From: JACQAP01 sp035275265
GTDB lineage: Bacteria > Pseudomonadota > Gammaproteobacteria > Burkholderiales > JACQAP01
Assembly: GCA_035275265.1 (NCBI GenBank)
Contig: DATENC010000031.1
Span: 1-64,000, forward strand
Direction: 5' to 3'
DNA length: 64,000 nucleotides
The position numbers were made by a program, and so were the translations under genes. Position 1 is the stretch's first letter, and every line of letters starts with the position of its first letter. The notes below the pieces were generated by a model, which was not told the origin of the DNA, did no database searches, and saw only the letters and a list, made by a program, of their open reading frames with translations. Below are positions 43,934 to 53,956 of this stretch, piece after piece.

Positions 43934-44923
43934 ATGACAGCACTGGGAAAAATCGCGCCGGCACAGGCGATCGCGCTGGGTCGGCGGGTGCTCGAGATCG
44001 AGGCGCGCGCCGTGGTGAAACTGTCGGAGCGGCTCGACGACAGTTTCGTGCGTGCTATCGAAATCGTCCTGGGCTGTAACGGTCGCGTTGTTGTCAGCGG
44101 AATCGGCAAGTCCGGCCACATCGCGCGCAAGATTGCGTCCACCCTGGCAAGCACCGGCACTCCTGCATTCTTCGTTCATCCCGCCGAAGCCAGCCATGGC
44201 GATCTGGGCATGGTTAAGCGTGATGACGTGATGATTGCTCTGTCGAATTCGGGCGAAAGCGCGGAACTTCTGGTGATCGTCCCGCTGATAAAGCGTCAGG
44301 GCGCGAGGTTGATCGCCATCACTGGCAATCCGCGTTCGACGCTCGCTGCCGAAGCCGATGTCCATCTCGACGCCAATGTCGCCGAGGAAGCCTGCCCGCT
44401 TGGACTCGCGCCAACCGCCAGCACAACGGCGGCGCTGGCGCTTGGTGATGCGCTCGCGGTCGCTCTTCTGGAGGCCCGCGGTTTCGGGGAGGAAGATTTT
44501 GCCCGTTCGCATCCCGGCGGCACGCTCGGCCGGCGTCTGCTCACACATGTCTCGGATGTAATGCGCACTGGAGAGGCAATACCTCGCGTGGCGGATAGCG
44601 CATCGCTTCCCGAGGCGATGCTGGAGATGTCGAAAAAAGGAATGGGGATGACGGCCATAGTGGATGGCGGGGATCGACTTGTCGGCATATTCACCGACGG
44701 CGACCTGCGGCGCACGCTGGACAAACTTGGTGACTTGCGCAAGCAGGCAGTGCGCGTAGTCATGACCCCCGACCCGCACACGATCCGCCCCAATCAACTC
44801 GCTGTGGAAGCGGTGCAACTCATGGAGGAGCACAAAATCACTCAACTCCTCGCGGTGGACGCCAACATGAGGCTGATAGGCGCGCTGAACATGCACGACC
44901 TGATGCGGGCAAAGGTCATCTGA
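43934..44923 (+). CDS. kdsD: arabinose-5-phosphate isomerase
   Basis: Makes D-arabinose 5-phosphate from ribulose 5-phosphate for Kdo synthesis. 329 residues: SIS domain (GIGKSGHIARKIASTLASTG, ALSNSGESAELL) followed by two CBS domains (VMRTGEAIPRV..., VMTPDPHTIRP...). The start at 43934 matches the family N-terminus. First gene of the Kdo/LPS-transport cluster. Confidence 0.95.
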   Translation: MTALGKIAPAQAIALGRRVLEIEARAVVKLSERLDDSFVRAIEIVLGCNGRVVVSGIGKSGHIARKIASTLASTGTPAFFVHPAEASHGDLGMVKRDDVMIALSNSGESAELLVIVPLIKRQGARLIAITGNPRSTLAAEADVHLDANVAEEACPLGLAPTASTTAALALGDALAVALLEARGFGEEDFARSHPGGTLGRRLLTHVSDVMRTGEAIPRVADSASLPEAMLEMSKKGMGMTAIVDGGDRLVGIFTDGDLRRTLDKLGDLRKQAVRVVMTPDPHTIRPNQLAVEAVQLMEEHKITQLLAVDANMRLIGALNMHDLMRAKVI

Positions 44924-44973
44924 GAATGATCGCCGCTTCCCCAAGGCGCTGTAACTGCCGGAGATTCTGAACC

Positions 44974-45501
44974 GTGAACAAACGGCTGGTTACGCGCGCA
45001 CGCCGCATCCGTTTCTCCATTTTCGACGTTGACGGCGTGCTGACCGACGGCACGCTGCATCTCGGCAAGCACGGCGAGCAGATCAAGGCATTCAACATCC
45101 TAGACGGGTTGGGACTCAAAATGCTCGCCGCAAGCGGTGTAGGATTGGCGTTGCTTTCCGGGCGCACCTCATCCGCCGTGGCGCTACGGGCTCGAGAAAC
45201 GGGGATCGTTCACGTGCTGCAAGGCCGCGTCGATAAGCTCGAGGCCTATCACACCCTGCTGCGCAAACTCAAACTCGCAGAAGAGGAAACTTCGTTTATG
45301 GGAGACGATCTGCCCGACCTGCCAGTATTGCGCCGATGCGGCTTGGCTTTCAGTGTGCCGGACGCGCCGCAATACGTGCGCAGCCACGTTCACTATGTAA
45401 CGGCGAATGCCGGGGGTCACGGCGCCGTTCGTGAAGCCTGCGAGTTCCTGATGCGCGCGCAGGGAACGCTGGAAGCCCAACTGGCGACTTATCTTCGATG
45501 A
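44974..45501 (+). CDS. kdsC: KDO-8-phosphate phosphatase
   Basis: HAD-family phosphatase of 175 residues. Motif I is FDVDGVLTDG, motif II LLSGRTSSA and motif IV FMGDDLPDLPV. Dephosphorylates Kdo-8-P. GTG start at 44974; overlaps lptC by ATGA. Confidence 0.95.
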   Translation: MNKRLVTRARRIRFSIFDVDGVLTDGTLHLGKHGEQIKAFNILDGLGLKMLAASGVGLALLSGRTSSAVALRARETGIVHVLQGRVDKLEAYHTLLRKLKLAEEETSFMGDDLPDLPVLRRCGLAFSVPDAPQYVRSHVHYVTANAGGHGAVREACEFLMRAQGTLEAQLATYLR

Positions 45502-46097
45502 ACGACAGACTGGTAGCCTGGTCTCCGCTGATTCTGCTGGCACTGCTTGCGGCACTGACGTTTTGGCTCGATCGCAAGGTCCAGTTGCCGCCCCGACTGG
45601 CCGACGGCAGCACGCGCCACGACCCGGACTTTTACGTCGAGGCCTTCTCGGCCATGAAGATGAATCCCGACGGAACGCGCCGCTATGCACTGTCGGCAAA
45701 ACGCATGGTGCACTATCCGGATGACAACAGCACGCACTTGGAGCTTCCCCGCCTGGTGTACTTCGACTACGAGCGCGCTCCCGTGACAGTGCGTTCCGAT
45801 ACCGCGGAAATGGTGCACGGCGGGGACGAGGTGTTTTTCAACGGCGACGTTCAGGTCGTGCGCTCTGCCTACGCGTCGAACGTGGAACTCGGCATGTTTA
45901 CCAGCTTCCTGCATGTCATTCCCGACAAGGATCTCGCCAAGACAGACAAGCCGGTGAGAATGGTGGAAGGAAATTCCACCGCCAGCTCGGTTGGCTTAGA
46001 ATTCGACAATCGGACCCGCCAGATCAAGCTGTTGTCGGAGGTCAAGGCCAAATATGAAGTGCCCAAGCGCGTTCAGAAGAGACCTTTGCGCCCGTAG
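45498..46097 (+). CDS. lptC: LPS export protein LptC
   Basis: 199-residue bitopic inner-membrane protein: membrane helix at about 8-23 (PLILLALLAALTFWL), then the beta-jellyroll domain with DPDFYVEAFSAMKMNPDGTRRY. Receives LPS from LptBFG and hands it to LptA. ATGA overlap with kdsC, and 44-nt overlap with lptA. Confidence 0.93.
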   Translation: MNDRLVAWSPLILLALLAALTFWLDRKVQLPPRLADGSTRHDPDFYVEAFSAMKMNPDGTRRYALSAKRMVHYPDDNSTHLELPRLVYFDYERAPVTVRSDTAEMVHGGDEVFFNGDVQVVRSAYASNVELGMFTSFLHVIPDKDLAKTDKPVRMVEGNSTASSVGLEFDNRTRQIKLLSEVKAKYEVPKRVQKRPLRP

Positions 46098-46689
46098 GCT
46101 CGCGCGCTTACTGGTCTGCGCCGTGTTTCCCTGCGCCATGATCGCACCGCCCACCGTTTGGGCCGAACGTGCAGATCGTGAGAAACCGGTCAATCTCGAG
46201 TCCGATCGCGTGGACCTCGACGATGCCAAGAAAGAGGCGGTGTTCGAAGGCAACGTGACGCTTACGCAGGGGACGTTGTTGATCAAGGCCGACAAGATCA
46301 TCGTAAAGCAGGATGCGGACGGCTTCCAGTATGGGATTGCCTACGGCAGCCCGGCTCACTTCCGGCAGAAGCGCGAAGGGTTCGACGATTTCATCGAGGG
46401 CTTTTCCGAGCGCCTAGAGTACGACGGCAAGGCCGACAAAGTGCAGCTGTTCGCCAACGCGCGCATCCAGCGCGGTCTTGACGAAGTGCGCGGCGACTAT
46501 ATTTCCTACAACGCGATTACGGAGTTCTTCCAGGTCATCGGCGGAGGCAAGACGGCCGCCACGCCGGGCAATCCGCAGGGCCGGGTGCGCGCAGTGATCC
46601 AGCCCAAGCCCAAAGCACCTGCGCCGCCGGGGGCCGCCTCATCGGTCGAACTGGCGCCCTCCGACACGCTGCAGCCGGCGCCACGCTGA
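46054..46689 (+). CDS. lptA: LPS transport periplasmic protein LptA
   Basis: 211-residue exported protein. A signal peptide ends near TVWA, followed by KPVNLESDRVDLDDAKKEAVFEGNVTL, the OstA/LptA strand pattern. Forms the periplasmic bridge carrying LPS to LptDE. The C-terminus is Pro/Ala-rich. Confidence 0.93.
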   Translation: MKCPSAFRRDLCARRLARLLVCAVFPCAMIAPPTVWAERADREKPVNLESDRVDLDDAKKEAVFEGNVTLTQGTLLIKADKIIVKQDADGFQYGIAYGSPAHFRQKREGFDDFIEGFSERLEYDGKADKVQLFANARIQRGLDEVRGDYISYNAITEFFQVIGGGKTAATPGNPQGRVRAVIQPKPKAPAPPGAASSVELAPSDTLQPAPR

Positions 46690-46738
46690 CGTTGCGGCCG
46701 CGTCCCACGGCGTCGGTATTCCCATCGAAGTTTCGTTC

Positions 46739-47461
<723 letters not shown>

Positions 47462-47510
47462 CAGGACCCTGAAAGACCGTCTATTCGCCACCTGTGCCTG
47501 CACCCAGTCA

Positions 47511-48956
47511 ATGAAGCATTCCCTGCAGCTCAAGCTGTCCCAACACCTCACGCTCACGCCGCAGCTGCAGCAGTCTATCCGGCTTCTGCAGTTATCGACC
47601 CTGGAACTCAATCAGGAAATCGAGACTTTTCTGCAGGAAAATCCCCTGCTCGAGCGTGACGAGGAGGAAGAGGAAGCCGCTACCGTCCCGATCAATGGTG
47701 CCCTGCCGGCAACCTCACCTGCGCCCGCCGAGTCCGCGCCGGCGCCGGCTGAGAATGGATCTTCGGACGACCGTGTCATGCCCGAAGGCGAGTGGTCCGT
47801 TGACGATGGTTACGGTTCGTTCAGCGGCCAGGACGCCGACGACGAGTCGGACGCGCCTCAGATTGCCGCGGAGCCGGCCAAGCTGCGCGACCATCTGTTT
47901 GGGCAGATCAACATCATGCAGATGCCGGAGCGCGACAAACGCATTGTCGCGTACTTGATCGACAATCTGGGCGACGATGGTTTCATGACGCAGGATCTTG
48001 CCGAGCTCGCGGCGCTGTTGCCGGCAGAGCTTGAGATCGGCGCGGAAGACCTAACCATCGCGTTGAAATACCTGCAGAGTCTGGACCCTCCGGGCGTCGG
48101 CGCACGTTCCCTGAGCGAATCCCTGGCGCTACAACTGGAAGCGCTGCCGGAGGAGACGCCCTATCGCAAGGAAGCGCTGCAGATCGTGACACAGCATCTC
48201 GACACTTTTGCCGCGCGCGACTATTTCAGGCTCAAGAAACTGTTGCGATGCGACGACGACGCGTTGCGCGGCATGCAAAGCCTGATCACCAGCCTCAACC
48301 CGCGGCCGGCCGCGAGCTTTTCAGACGGGGAGACGCGCTATGTCATTGCCGACGTGATAGTGCGCAAGATCAAAGGCCTGTGGGTTGCGTCTCTAAATCC
48401 CGAGGCCATGCCGAAGCTGCGGATCAACCGCATGTATGCCGACATCCTGCACCGCAATCGTGACGCGAGCTTTCAGCAGCTCGCCGGCCAATTGCAGGAG
48501 GCGAAATGGCTCATCAAGAACGTGCAGCAGCGCTTCGACACGATCCTGCGTGTTTCGCAGGCAATCGTGGACAGGCAACGCCATTTTTTCGAACATGGCG
48601 ATGTGGCGATGCGGCCTTTGGTGCTGCGCGAGATTGCCGATACGCTTGGGCTGCACGAGTCCACTGTGTCGCGAGTAACTACCCAAAAGTTCATGCTTAC
48701 TGCTCGCGGCATTTTTGAACTCAAGTATTTCTTCGGCAGCCACGTCACCACTGAAACTGGGGGCGCATGCTCCGCGACTGCGATCCGGGCGCTGCTCAAG
48801 CAGCTTGTCAACGAAGAAGACCGCCGAAAGCCTTTAAGCGACAGTCAGATTTCCGAGATTTTGGGCAAGCAGGGAATCGTGGTGGCGCGGCGCACCATCG
48901 CCAAATACCGTGAATCTTTGCAGATCCTTCCTGTCAATCTTCGCAAGAGCATCTGA
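47511..48956 (+). CDS. rpoN: RNA polymerase sigma-54 factor
   Basis: 481-residue sigma factor recognising -24/-12 promoters. The Q/L-rich region I (LKLSQHLTLTPQLQQSIRLL) is the activator-responsive part; an acidic region II follows, then the core-binding region, the HTH (ESTVSRVTTQKFMLTARG) and the RpoN box VARRTIAKYRE. It is in the conserved lptB-rpoN-hpf-ptsN order. It is the factor needed by the response regulator at 25301 and the promoter at 42867. Confidence 0.97.
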   Translation: MKHSLQLKLSQHLTLTPQLQQSIRLLQLSTLELNQEIETFLQENPLLERDEEEEEAATVPINGALPATSPAPAESAPAPAENGSSDDRVMPEGEWSVDDGYGSFSGQDADDESDAPQIAAEPAKLRDHLFGQINIMQMPERDKRIVAYLIDNLGDDGFMTQDLAELAALLPAELEIGAEDLTIALKYLQSLDPPGVGARSLSESLALQLEALPEETPYRKEALQIVTQHLDTFAARDYFRLKKLLRCDDDALRGMQSLITSLNPRPAASFSDGETRYVIADVIVRKIKGLWVASLNPEAMPKLRINRMYADILHRNRDASFQQLAGQLQEAKWLIKNVQQRFDTILRVSQAIVDRQRHFFEHGDVAMRPLVLREIADTLGLHESTVSRVTTQKFMLTARGIFELKYFFGSHVTTETGGACSATAIRALLKQLVNEEDRRKPLSDSQISEILGKQGIVVARRTIAKYRESLQILPVNLRKSI

Positions 48957-48981
48957 TCAACAAAGCATGAGGGGATAGCCA

Positions 48982-49308
48982 ATGAATCTTCAATTGTCCG
49001 GTCACCACCTCGAAATCACCCCCGCCATCCGTTCTTATGTTACCGACAAGCTTTCCCGTGTCACCCGCCATTTCGACCACGTGATCGACGTCAACGTCAT
49101 CCTGTCCGTGAACAAGCTCGACCAGAAAATCGAAGCCAACGTGCACGTACGCGGCAAGGACATATATGTCGAGTGCGTAGACGCCAATATGTACGCGGCC
49201 ATCGACGGCCTTGTAGACAAGCTCGATCGACAGATCCTCAAGCATAAGGAGAAATCTGTTGACCACCACCAGGAAGAATCCGTCCGCAACAGACCGCTCG
49301 CGCCGTAA
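48982..49308 (+). CDS. hpf: ribosome hibernation promoting factor, short form
   Basis: 108-residue HPF/YfiA-family protein starting MNLQLSGHHLEITPAIR with beta-alpha-beta-beta-beta-alpha pattern and DMYAAIDGL-like segment (NMYAAIDGLVDKLDRQI). Short form, so it promotes 100S dimers together with a separate RMF-type factor rather than alone. Follows rpoN. Confidence 0.94.
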   Translation: MNLQLSGHHLEITPAIRSYVTDKLSRVTRHFDHVIDVNVILSVNKLDQKIEANVHVRGKDIYVECVDANMYAAIDGLVDKLDRQILKHKEKSVDHHQEESVRNRPLAP

Positions 49309-49329
49309 CCTTGTCCAGGACGCCCTGGC

Positions 49330-49815
49330 ATGAGTCTGCTTTCGAAGCTGTTACCTGTTGCAAACGTCATTCTCGATCTGGAGGTCACCAGCAAGAAGCG
49401 GGTGTTCGAGCACGTCGGACTGTTGTTCGAAAACGCCCTGGGCGTCGGCCGCGGCCATGTGTTCGACGCGCTATTCGCGCGCGAGCGCCTTGGCTCGACC
49501 GGCCTGGGGCACGGGATTGCCATTCCGCATGGTCGCATCAAGGGTCTGAGGGAAGCGGCGGGTGCTTTCGTTCGCACCAAGGTGCCGATACCCTTCGAGG
49601 CGCCGGACGGCAATCCGGTGCACTTGATTTTCGTGCTGCTAGTTCCCGAGAAAGCGACAGACCTGCACCTGCAGATACTTTCGGAACTGGCACAGATGTT
49701 CAGCGACAAAGAGATGCGTGCGCAACTGACGGCACTACCGGATGCGAGGGACGTACAACGTCTCATCAGCGAATGGGAGCCCCATGCCCCAAGTCAGCGT
49801 CGCGCAGCTGTTTGA
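49330..49815 (+). CDS. ptsN: nitrogen-PTS EIIA-Ntr protein
   Basis: 161-residue PTS EIIA type 2 domain. The phosphorylated His lies in GHGIAIPHGRIKG. Regulatory, not sugar-transporting; acts on potassium, nitrogen and envelope functions. Overlaps hprK by 32 nt. Confidence 0.95.
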   Translation: MSLLSKLLPVANVILDLEVTSKKRVFEHVGLLFENALGVGRGHVFDALFARERLGSTGLGHGIAIPHGRIKGLREAAGAFVRTKVPIPFEAPDGNPVHLIFVLLVPEKATDLHLQILSELAQMFSDKEMRAQLTALPDARDVQRLISEWEPHAPSQRRAAV

Positions 49816-50725
49816 GGAAAATGCCGACGCGCTCAAGCTTGCCTGGGTGTCAGGCCCGCGCAATCCCTCGCCATTTCTCGACAGCGGCGAAATCAATCAC
49901 GCCTCGCAGGGCCTAATCGGGCACCTGAATCTGGTCCATCCCAATTGGATTCAGATCTTCAGCCGCACCGAGTCCGCGTATTTTTCGTCGCTCAGCGAAC
50001 AGTCCCAGCGCGAAGCGTTGTCCCGGCTCGCCGGCAGCGGCCTGGCCTGCATAATACTGAGCGATCAGGAGAAGCCTCCATCGACGCTCGCAGATTTCGC
50101 CGCCTCCCGCAATGTCCCTGTGTTGGCTTCACCCCTGCACAGCCTGCAGATCATCTGGGTGGTGCGCACCTATTTGGGACGGGCGCTGGCCGAGTTCGTC
50201 ACCCGCCACGGCGTTTTTCTGGACGTGCTCGGCATGGGGGTACTGATTACCGGCGAAAGCGGCGTGGGGAAGAGCGAACTGGCGCTGGAGTTGATCTCCC
50301 GCGGCAGCGGTCTGGTTGCCGACGACGTAGTCGAGCTGTATCACATCGCGCCGCAAACTCTCGAGGGACGCAGTCCCGAACTGCTGAAGGACTTCCTTGA
50401 AGTGAGGGGGTTGGGGATGCTCAACATCCGCACCATTTTCGGCGAGACCGCTGTTCGTATCAGAAAAAACCTGAAACTGATCGTGCAACTGGAAAAACCG
50501 GTCGGCGGCGTCATTCCCGGCCTGGAACGCCTGCCGCTCAACGCGAGCTCGGAAGACATCATGGGCATCAGCATCCGTAAGGTAGTGCTGCCCGTCGCGG
50601 CCGGCCGCAACCTCGCTGTTCTTGCAGAAGCGGCGGTTCGAAATTATGTTCTGCAACTGCGCGGAATCGACAGTACACAGGAATTCATACAGCGCCAGGA
50701 AAAGCAGATGAGCAAGCGGGGCTAG
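49784..50725 (+). CDS. hprK: HPr kinase/phosphorylase
   Basis: 313-residue bifunctional enzyme acting on HPr Ser-46. Walker A GESGVGKSE (about 157), signature EVRGLGMLNIRTIFGE and the C-terminal IMGISIRKVVLPVAAGRN. ATG 49784 chosen to match family N-terminus. Its presence in the PTS-Ntr cluster is typical of Betaproteobacteria and not of enterics. Confidence 0.96.
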   Translation: MPQVSVAQLFEENADALKLAWVSGPRNPSPFLDSGEINHASQGLIGHLNLVHPNWIQIFSRTESAYFSSLSEQSQREALSRLAGSGLACIILSDQEKPPSTLADFAASRNVPVLASPLHSLQIIWVVRTYLGRALAEFVTRHGVFLDVLGMGVLITGESGVGKSELALELISRGSGLVADDVVELYHIAPQTLEGRSPELLKDFLEVRGLGMLNIRTIFGETAVRIRKNLKLIVQLEKPVGGVIPGLERLPLNASSEDIMGISIRKVVLPVAAGRNLAVLAEAAVRNYVLQLRGIDSTQEFIQRQEKQMSKRG

Positions 50726-50732
50726 AGCGTCC

Positions 50733-51572
50733 ATGCGGCTCATCGTCATAAGTGGTCTGTCCGGTTCCGGAAAGAGCATTGCGCTGAATGTGCTGGAGGA
50801 TAGCGGCTACTATTGCGTGGACAATCTGCCCGCAAAACTCTTGATAGGGCTAGTACAGTTCCTGGCCCAGGAAGGCCAGAAGCGTGTAGCCGTCAGCATC
50901 GATGTACGTAGCGGCGCGACACTGTCGGAACTCCCTGGTTACCTGCTGCAGCTCCGCCAGAGCGGCATCGACCTGCACCTGGTTTTCCTCGATTCCAAAA
51001 TTGACACCCTGGTCAAGCGCTTCTCCGAGACCCGCCGTCGGCATCCGCTCGCGCACGAGGAGCGCACACTTCCGGAGTGCATCGAGCGCGAGCGCGAATT
51101 GCTCGCCGACATCGATGACCTCGGCCATCGCATCGACACCAGCGACCTCAATCCCAACGCGTTGCGGGCCTGGGTGAAGGATCTGCTCAACCTGGGCGAG
51201 TCGGGGCTGACGCTGTTGTTCCAATCCTTTGGCTTCAAGCACGGCATCCCTCTGGATGCCGACATGGTGTTCGACGTTCGCTGCCTGCCCAATCCCCATT
51301 ACGACCCGGCACTTCGTGCCCTGACCGGAAAAGACGCGCCCGTGATCGCGTTCCTTGAGGCGGACGCCAACGCACACAAAATGCTTGCGGACATACGCGG
51401 CTACATCGAAACATGGCTGCCGTGCTTCGTGCGCGACAATCGCAGTTATTTGACGGTGGCCATCGGCTGTACCGGCGGCCGGCACCGTTCGGTCTATTTC
51501 GCCGAGAATCTGGCGGCACACTTCCGCACCAGCCGTGGTGTCCTGATCCGGCACAGGGAACTGTCCACTTGA
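50733..51572 (+). CDS. rapZ: RNase adapter protein RapZ
   Basis: 279-residue P-loop protein (GLSGSGKSIAL at the N-terminus, Walker B-like VSIDVRSG). The C-terminal CTGGRHRSV region is present. In enterics it steers RNase E to GlmZ; other lineages use it more broadly. Starts 7 nt after hprK. Confidence 0.96.
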   Translation: MRLIVISGLSGSGKSIALNVLEDSGYYCVDNLPAKLLIGLVQFLAQEGQKRVAVSIDVRSGATLSELPGYLLQLRQSGIDLHLVFLDSKIDTLVKRFSETRRRHPLAHEERTLPECIERERELLADIDDLGHRIDTSDLNPNALRAWVKDLLNLGESGLTLLFQSFGFKHGIPLDADMVFDVRCLPNPHYDPALRALTGKDAPVIAFLEADANAHKMLADIRGYIETWLPCFVRDNRSYLTVAIGCTGGRHRSVYFAENLAAHFRTSRGVLIRHRELST

Positions 51573-51613
51573 TTAATTCGGTACCGGCGGTTGCGGCGCC
51601 GGTTCGCCGGGAG

Positions 51614-51634
51614 GGCCGCGCTCCGCGGCCTTTT
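51614..51634 (+). terminator. probable terminator after rapZ
   Basis: GGCCGCG (51614-51620), loop CTC, CGCGGCC (51624-51630), then TTTT. Short T tract, but the GC stem is strong; it would close the kdsD-to-rapZ transcript before ubiX. Confidence 0.6.
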
Positions 51635-51654
51635 GCTACCGGCAGGGTCGCGCG

Positions 51655-52278
51655 ATGACCTCTCGCACCGTTGCACTTGCATTTACCGGCGCTTCGGGTA
51701 TGCCCTACGGCGTACGGCTGCTTGAAACTCTGTTGCAAGCGGACCTGCGCGTATACCTGCTTTACTCGCAGGTGGCACAAGTCGTCGCGCGTCAAGAGAT
51801 GGATCTCGCTTTGCCCGCCCGCGCCAAGGAAGCTGGCGAGTTCTTCACCTCAAGATTTGGCGCGCGTCCAGGGCAATTGCAGGCATTCGGCCGCGAAGAG
51901 TGGTTTGCGCCGATTGCTTCAGGCTCGAGTCCCCCCGACGCCATGGTGGTTTGTCCCTGCACCATGGGCACGCTCGCAGCCATCGCCGCAGGGCTAGCGA
52001 ACAATCTGATCGAGCGTGCTGCCGACGTCACGCTGAAGGAGGCGCGCAAACTGATATTGGTGCCGCGGGAGACGCCGTTCTCGACGATCCATCTGGAGAA
52101 CATGCTTAAGCTGGCGCGCGCCGGCGCGGTGATCCTGCCTGCCAATCCTGGCTTTTATCATCAGCCGCAGACGCCGCAGGACTTGGTGGATTTCGTGGTC
52201 GCGCGCATTCTCGACCATCTTTCAGTCCCGCATTCACTGACGCCTCGCTGGGGCGAACCCCGCGAGGTCGACGGTTGA
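51655..52278 (+). CDS. ubiX: flavin prenyltransferase UbiX
   Basis: Makes prenyl-FMN for the UbiD decarboxylase in ubiquinone synthesis. 207 residues; LAFTGASGMPYGVRLLE, MVVCPCTMGTLAAIAAGLANNLIERAADV pattern and LVPRETPFSTIHLENML. No ubiD in the window. Confidence 0.95.
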   Translation: MTSRTVALAFTGASGMPYGVRLLETLLQADLRVYLLYSQVAQVVARQEMDLALPARAKEAGEFFTSRFGARPGQLQAFGREEWFAPIASGSSPPDAMVVCPCTMGTLAAIAAGLANNLIERAADVTLKEARKLILVPRETPFSTIHLENMLKLARAGAVILPANPGFYHQPQTPQDLVDFVVARILDHLSVPHSLTPRWGEPREVDG

Positions 52279-52315
52279 GATTGTCAGTGTTCTGCACACC
52301 TTCCCATTGAGCGAC

Positions 52316-52893
52316 ATGACGGCAACGGTTCCGATCTTTCCGCTCAATACCGTGCTCTATCCCGGCAGCATGCTGCCGCTCAGGATTTTCGAGCAGCGCT
52401 ATCTGGATATGACCCGGGACTGCTTGCGCGACTCAACGCCCTTCGGCGTGTGCAGGATCAAGGAAGGTGTGGAAGTCGGCAAGCCGGCGTTGCCGGAAGC
52501 GCTCGGCTGCACCGCGGTGATCGCCGAATGGGAGATGCCCAATCTTGGCGTGTTTCATATGAAGGTCAGGGGCCAGCAACGGTTTCGGATCCGCTACCAG
52601 ACCACACAGCCAAGCGGCCTGATCCGTGCCGAGATCGATTTGCTGGAAGAGGTCCCGGGAAGCACGAACGAAGAATCGCTGGACCTGTGCCGCCGGTGCT
52701 CGAGCAGATCATCGGTCGCCTCGGTGCCGAGTATTTCCCTGCACCACTCGCGTACGAGGATCCGCGCTGGGTAGGTTACCGCCTGGCGGAAGTCCTGCCG
52801 CTTTCCCTCGAAGAAAAGCAGACTCTGCTCGAAGCACGCGACGACCACGAACGGCTGATGCGCCTGCATGGACATTTGAAATCGTCGGCGTAG
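52316..52893 (+). pseudogene. Lon substrate-binding-domain (LON N-terminal) protein, frameshifted
   Basis: The first frame starts VPIFPLNTVLYPGSMLPLRI, the usual opening of stand-alone LON-domain proteins, and runs well until EESLDL. The remaining domain (VPPVLEQIIGRLGAEYF to HLKSSA) continues in another frame. One missing G around 52686-52689 (CTGTG for an expected CTGGTG) would restore a 193-residue protein with DLVPPVLEQ. Either the gene is recently broken or this is a sequencing error; the downstream part shows no further decay. In the sequence as given, translation stops at 52774. Confidence 0.8.
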
Positions 52894-52898
52894 TGGCA

Positions 52899-53942
52899 TC
52901 AGCCGCCGTCGCGAAGCCTGCGCAGGATCGCGCGCACCGGCGCCGGCACAGCCGCACCGATAGCATCTTCGACCGTCAACCACACATGGCCGGGCGACTG
53001 TACGCGAGGCTCCAACTGGGTCACGCGCAGCAAAGTCGGCGTGATGGTGAGCGTGAAGTGGGTGAAGCCATGGCGAATCATCGGCATGGCGCGATCGGCC
53101 TTGACTGCCGCACCGTATCGAACATGCAGGAACGCGGCCGCTTGGTTAGCGTCGCCGATCTCGGGGAAGCTCCATAGTCCTCCCCAAACGCCTGCCGTGG
53201 GGCGTTTCTCCAGAAGGACCTCGCCTTTCCGCTGCAGAATCAGCATCACCGTGGATTTCTCCGGCACAGGTTTTTTCGGCTTGGGCGACGGCAGTTCGGA
53301 GATGCGGTTATCGCGCTTGGCTGCGCACTCATCTCCGAGCGGGCAAGACTTGCAACGCGGGCGGTGGCGCGTGCAGATGCCGGCACCGAGATCCATCAGC
53401 CCTTGCGTGTACGTTTCGACTTCGTGCTCCGGCAACAGCTTCGCGGCAAGTTCCCACATGCGATTCTCGATTTTCTTCTCTCCGGGGTAGCCTGCGATGC
53501 CGAAGCAGCGCGCCAGCACTCGCTTGACGTTGCCGTCCAGGATCGGCTGGCGTGCGCCGGAGACGAACACTGCAATTGCACCCGCAGTTGATCGGCCTAT
53601 CCCAGGCAGAGCCGCGATGGCGTCAAACTGCCGGGGAAACGTACCCCCGTGCCGCTCAACGACGATCCGTGCGGCGCGGTGGAGATTGCGGGCACGAGCG
53701 TAGTAACCGAGCCCACTCCAAAGCGTTAGTACGTCGTTTTCGTCGGCGGATGCCAAGCTGGCGATGTCGGGGAAGCGGGTGATGAAGCGCAGGAAGTACG
53801 GGATGACCGCGGCGACCTGGGTCTGCTGCAGCATGATTTCCGAGAGCCAGACCGGATAGGAGTTGCGCATGGCCTGCCACGGCAGATCGTGGCGTCCATG
53901 TTGACGCTGCCAGGCAATTACGTGTTCGGCGAATTCGCTCAT
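52899..53942 (-). CDS. mutY: A/G-specific adenine glycosylase MutY
   Basis: Removes adenine opposite 8-oxoguanine. 347 residues: helix-hairpin-helix IAALPGIGRSTAGAI with catalytic Asp further on, the 4Fe-4S motif CTRHRPRCKSCPLGDEC, and a C-terminal NUDIX-like domain that recognises oxoG. Convergent with the LON-domain gene, 5 nt apart. Confidence 0.96.
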   Translation of the reverse strand: MSEFAEHVIAWQRQHGRHDLPWQAMRNSYPVWLSEIMLQQTQVAAVIPYFLRFITRFPDIASLASADENDVLTLWSGLGYYARARNLHRAARIVVERHGGTFPRQFDAIAALPGIGRSTAGAIAVFVSGARQPILDGNVKRVLARCFGIAGYPGEKKIENRMWELAAKLLPEHEVETYTQGLMDLGAGICTRHRPRCKSCPLGDECAAKRDNRISELPSPKPKKPVPEKSTVMLILQRKGEVLLEKRPTAGVWGGLWSFPEIGDANQAAAFLHVRYGAAVKADRAMPMIRHGFTHFTLTITPTLLRVTQLEPRVQSPGHVWLTVEDAIGAAVPAPVRAILRRLRDGG

Positions 53943-53956
53943 ACCGGATTCGTCGG

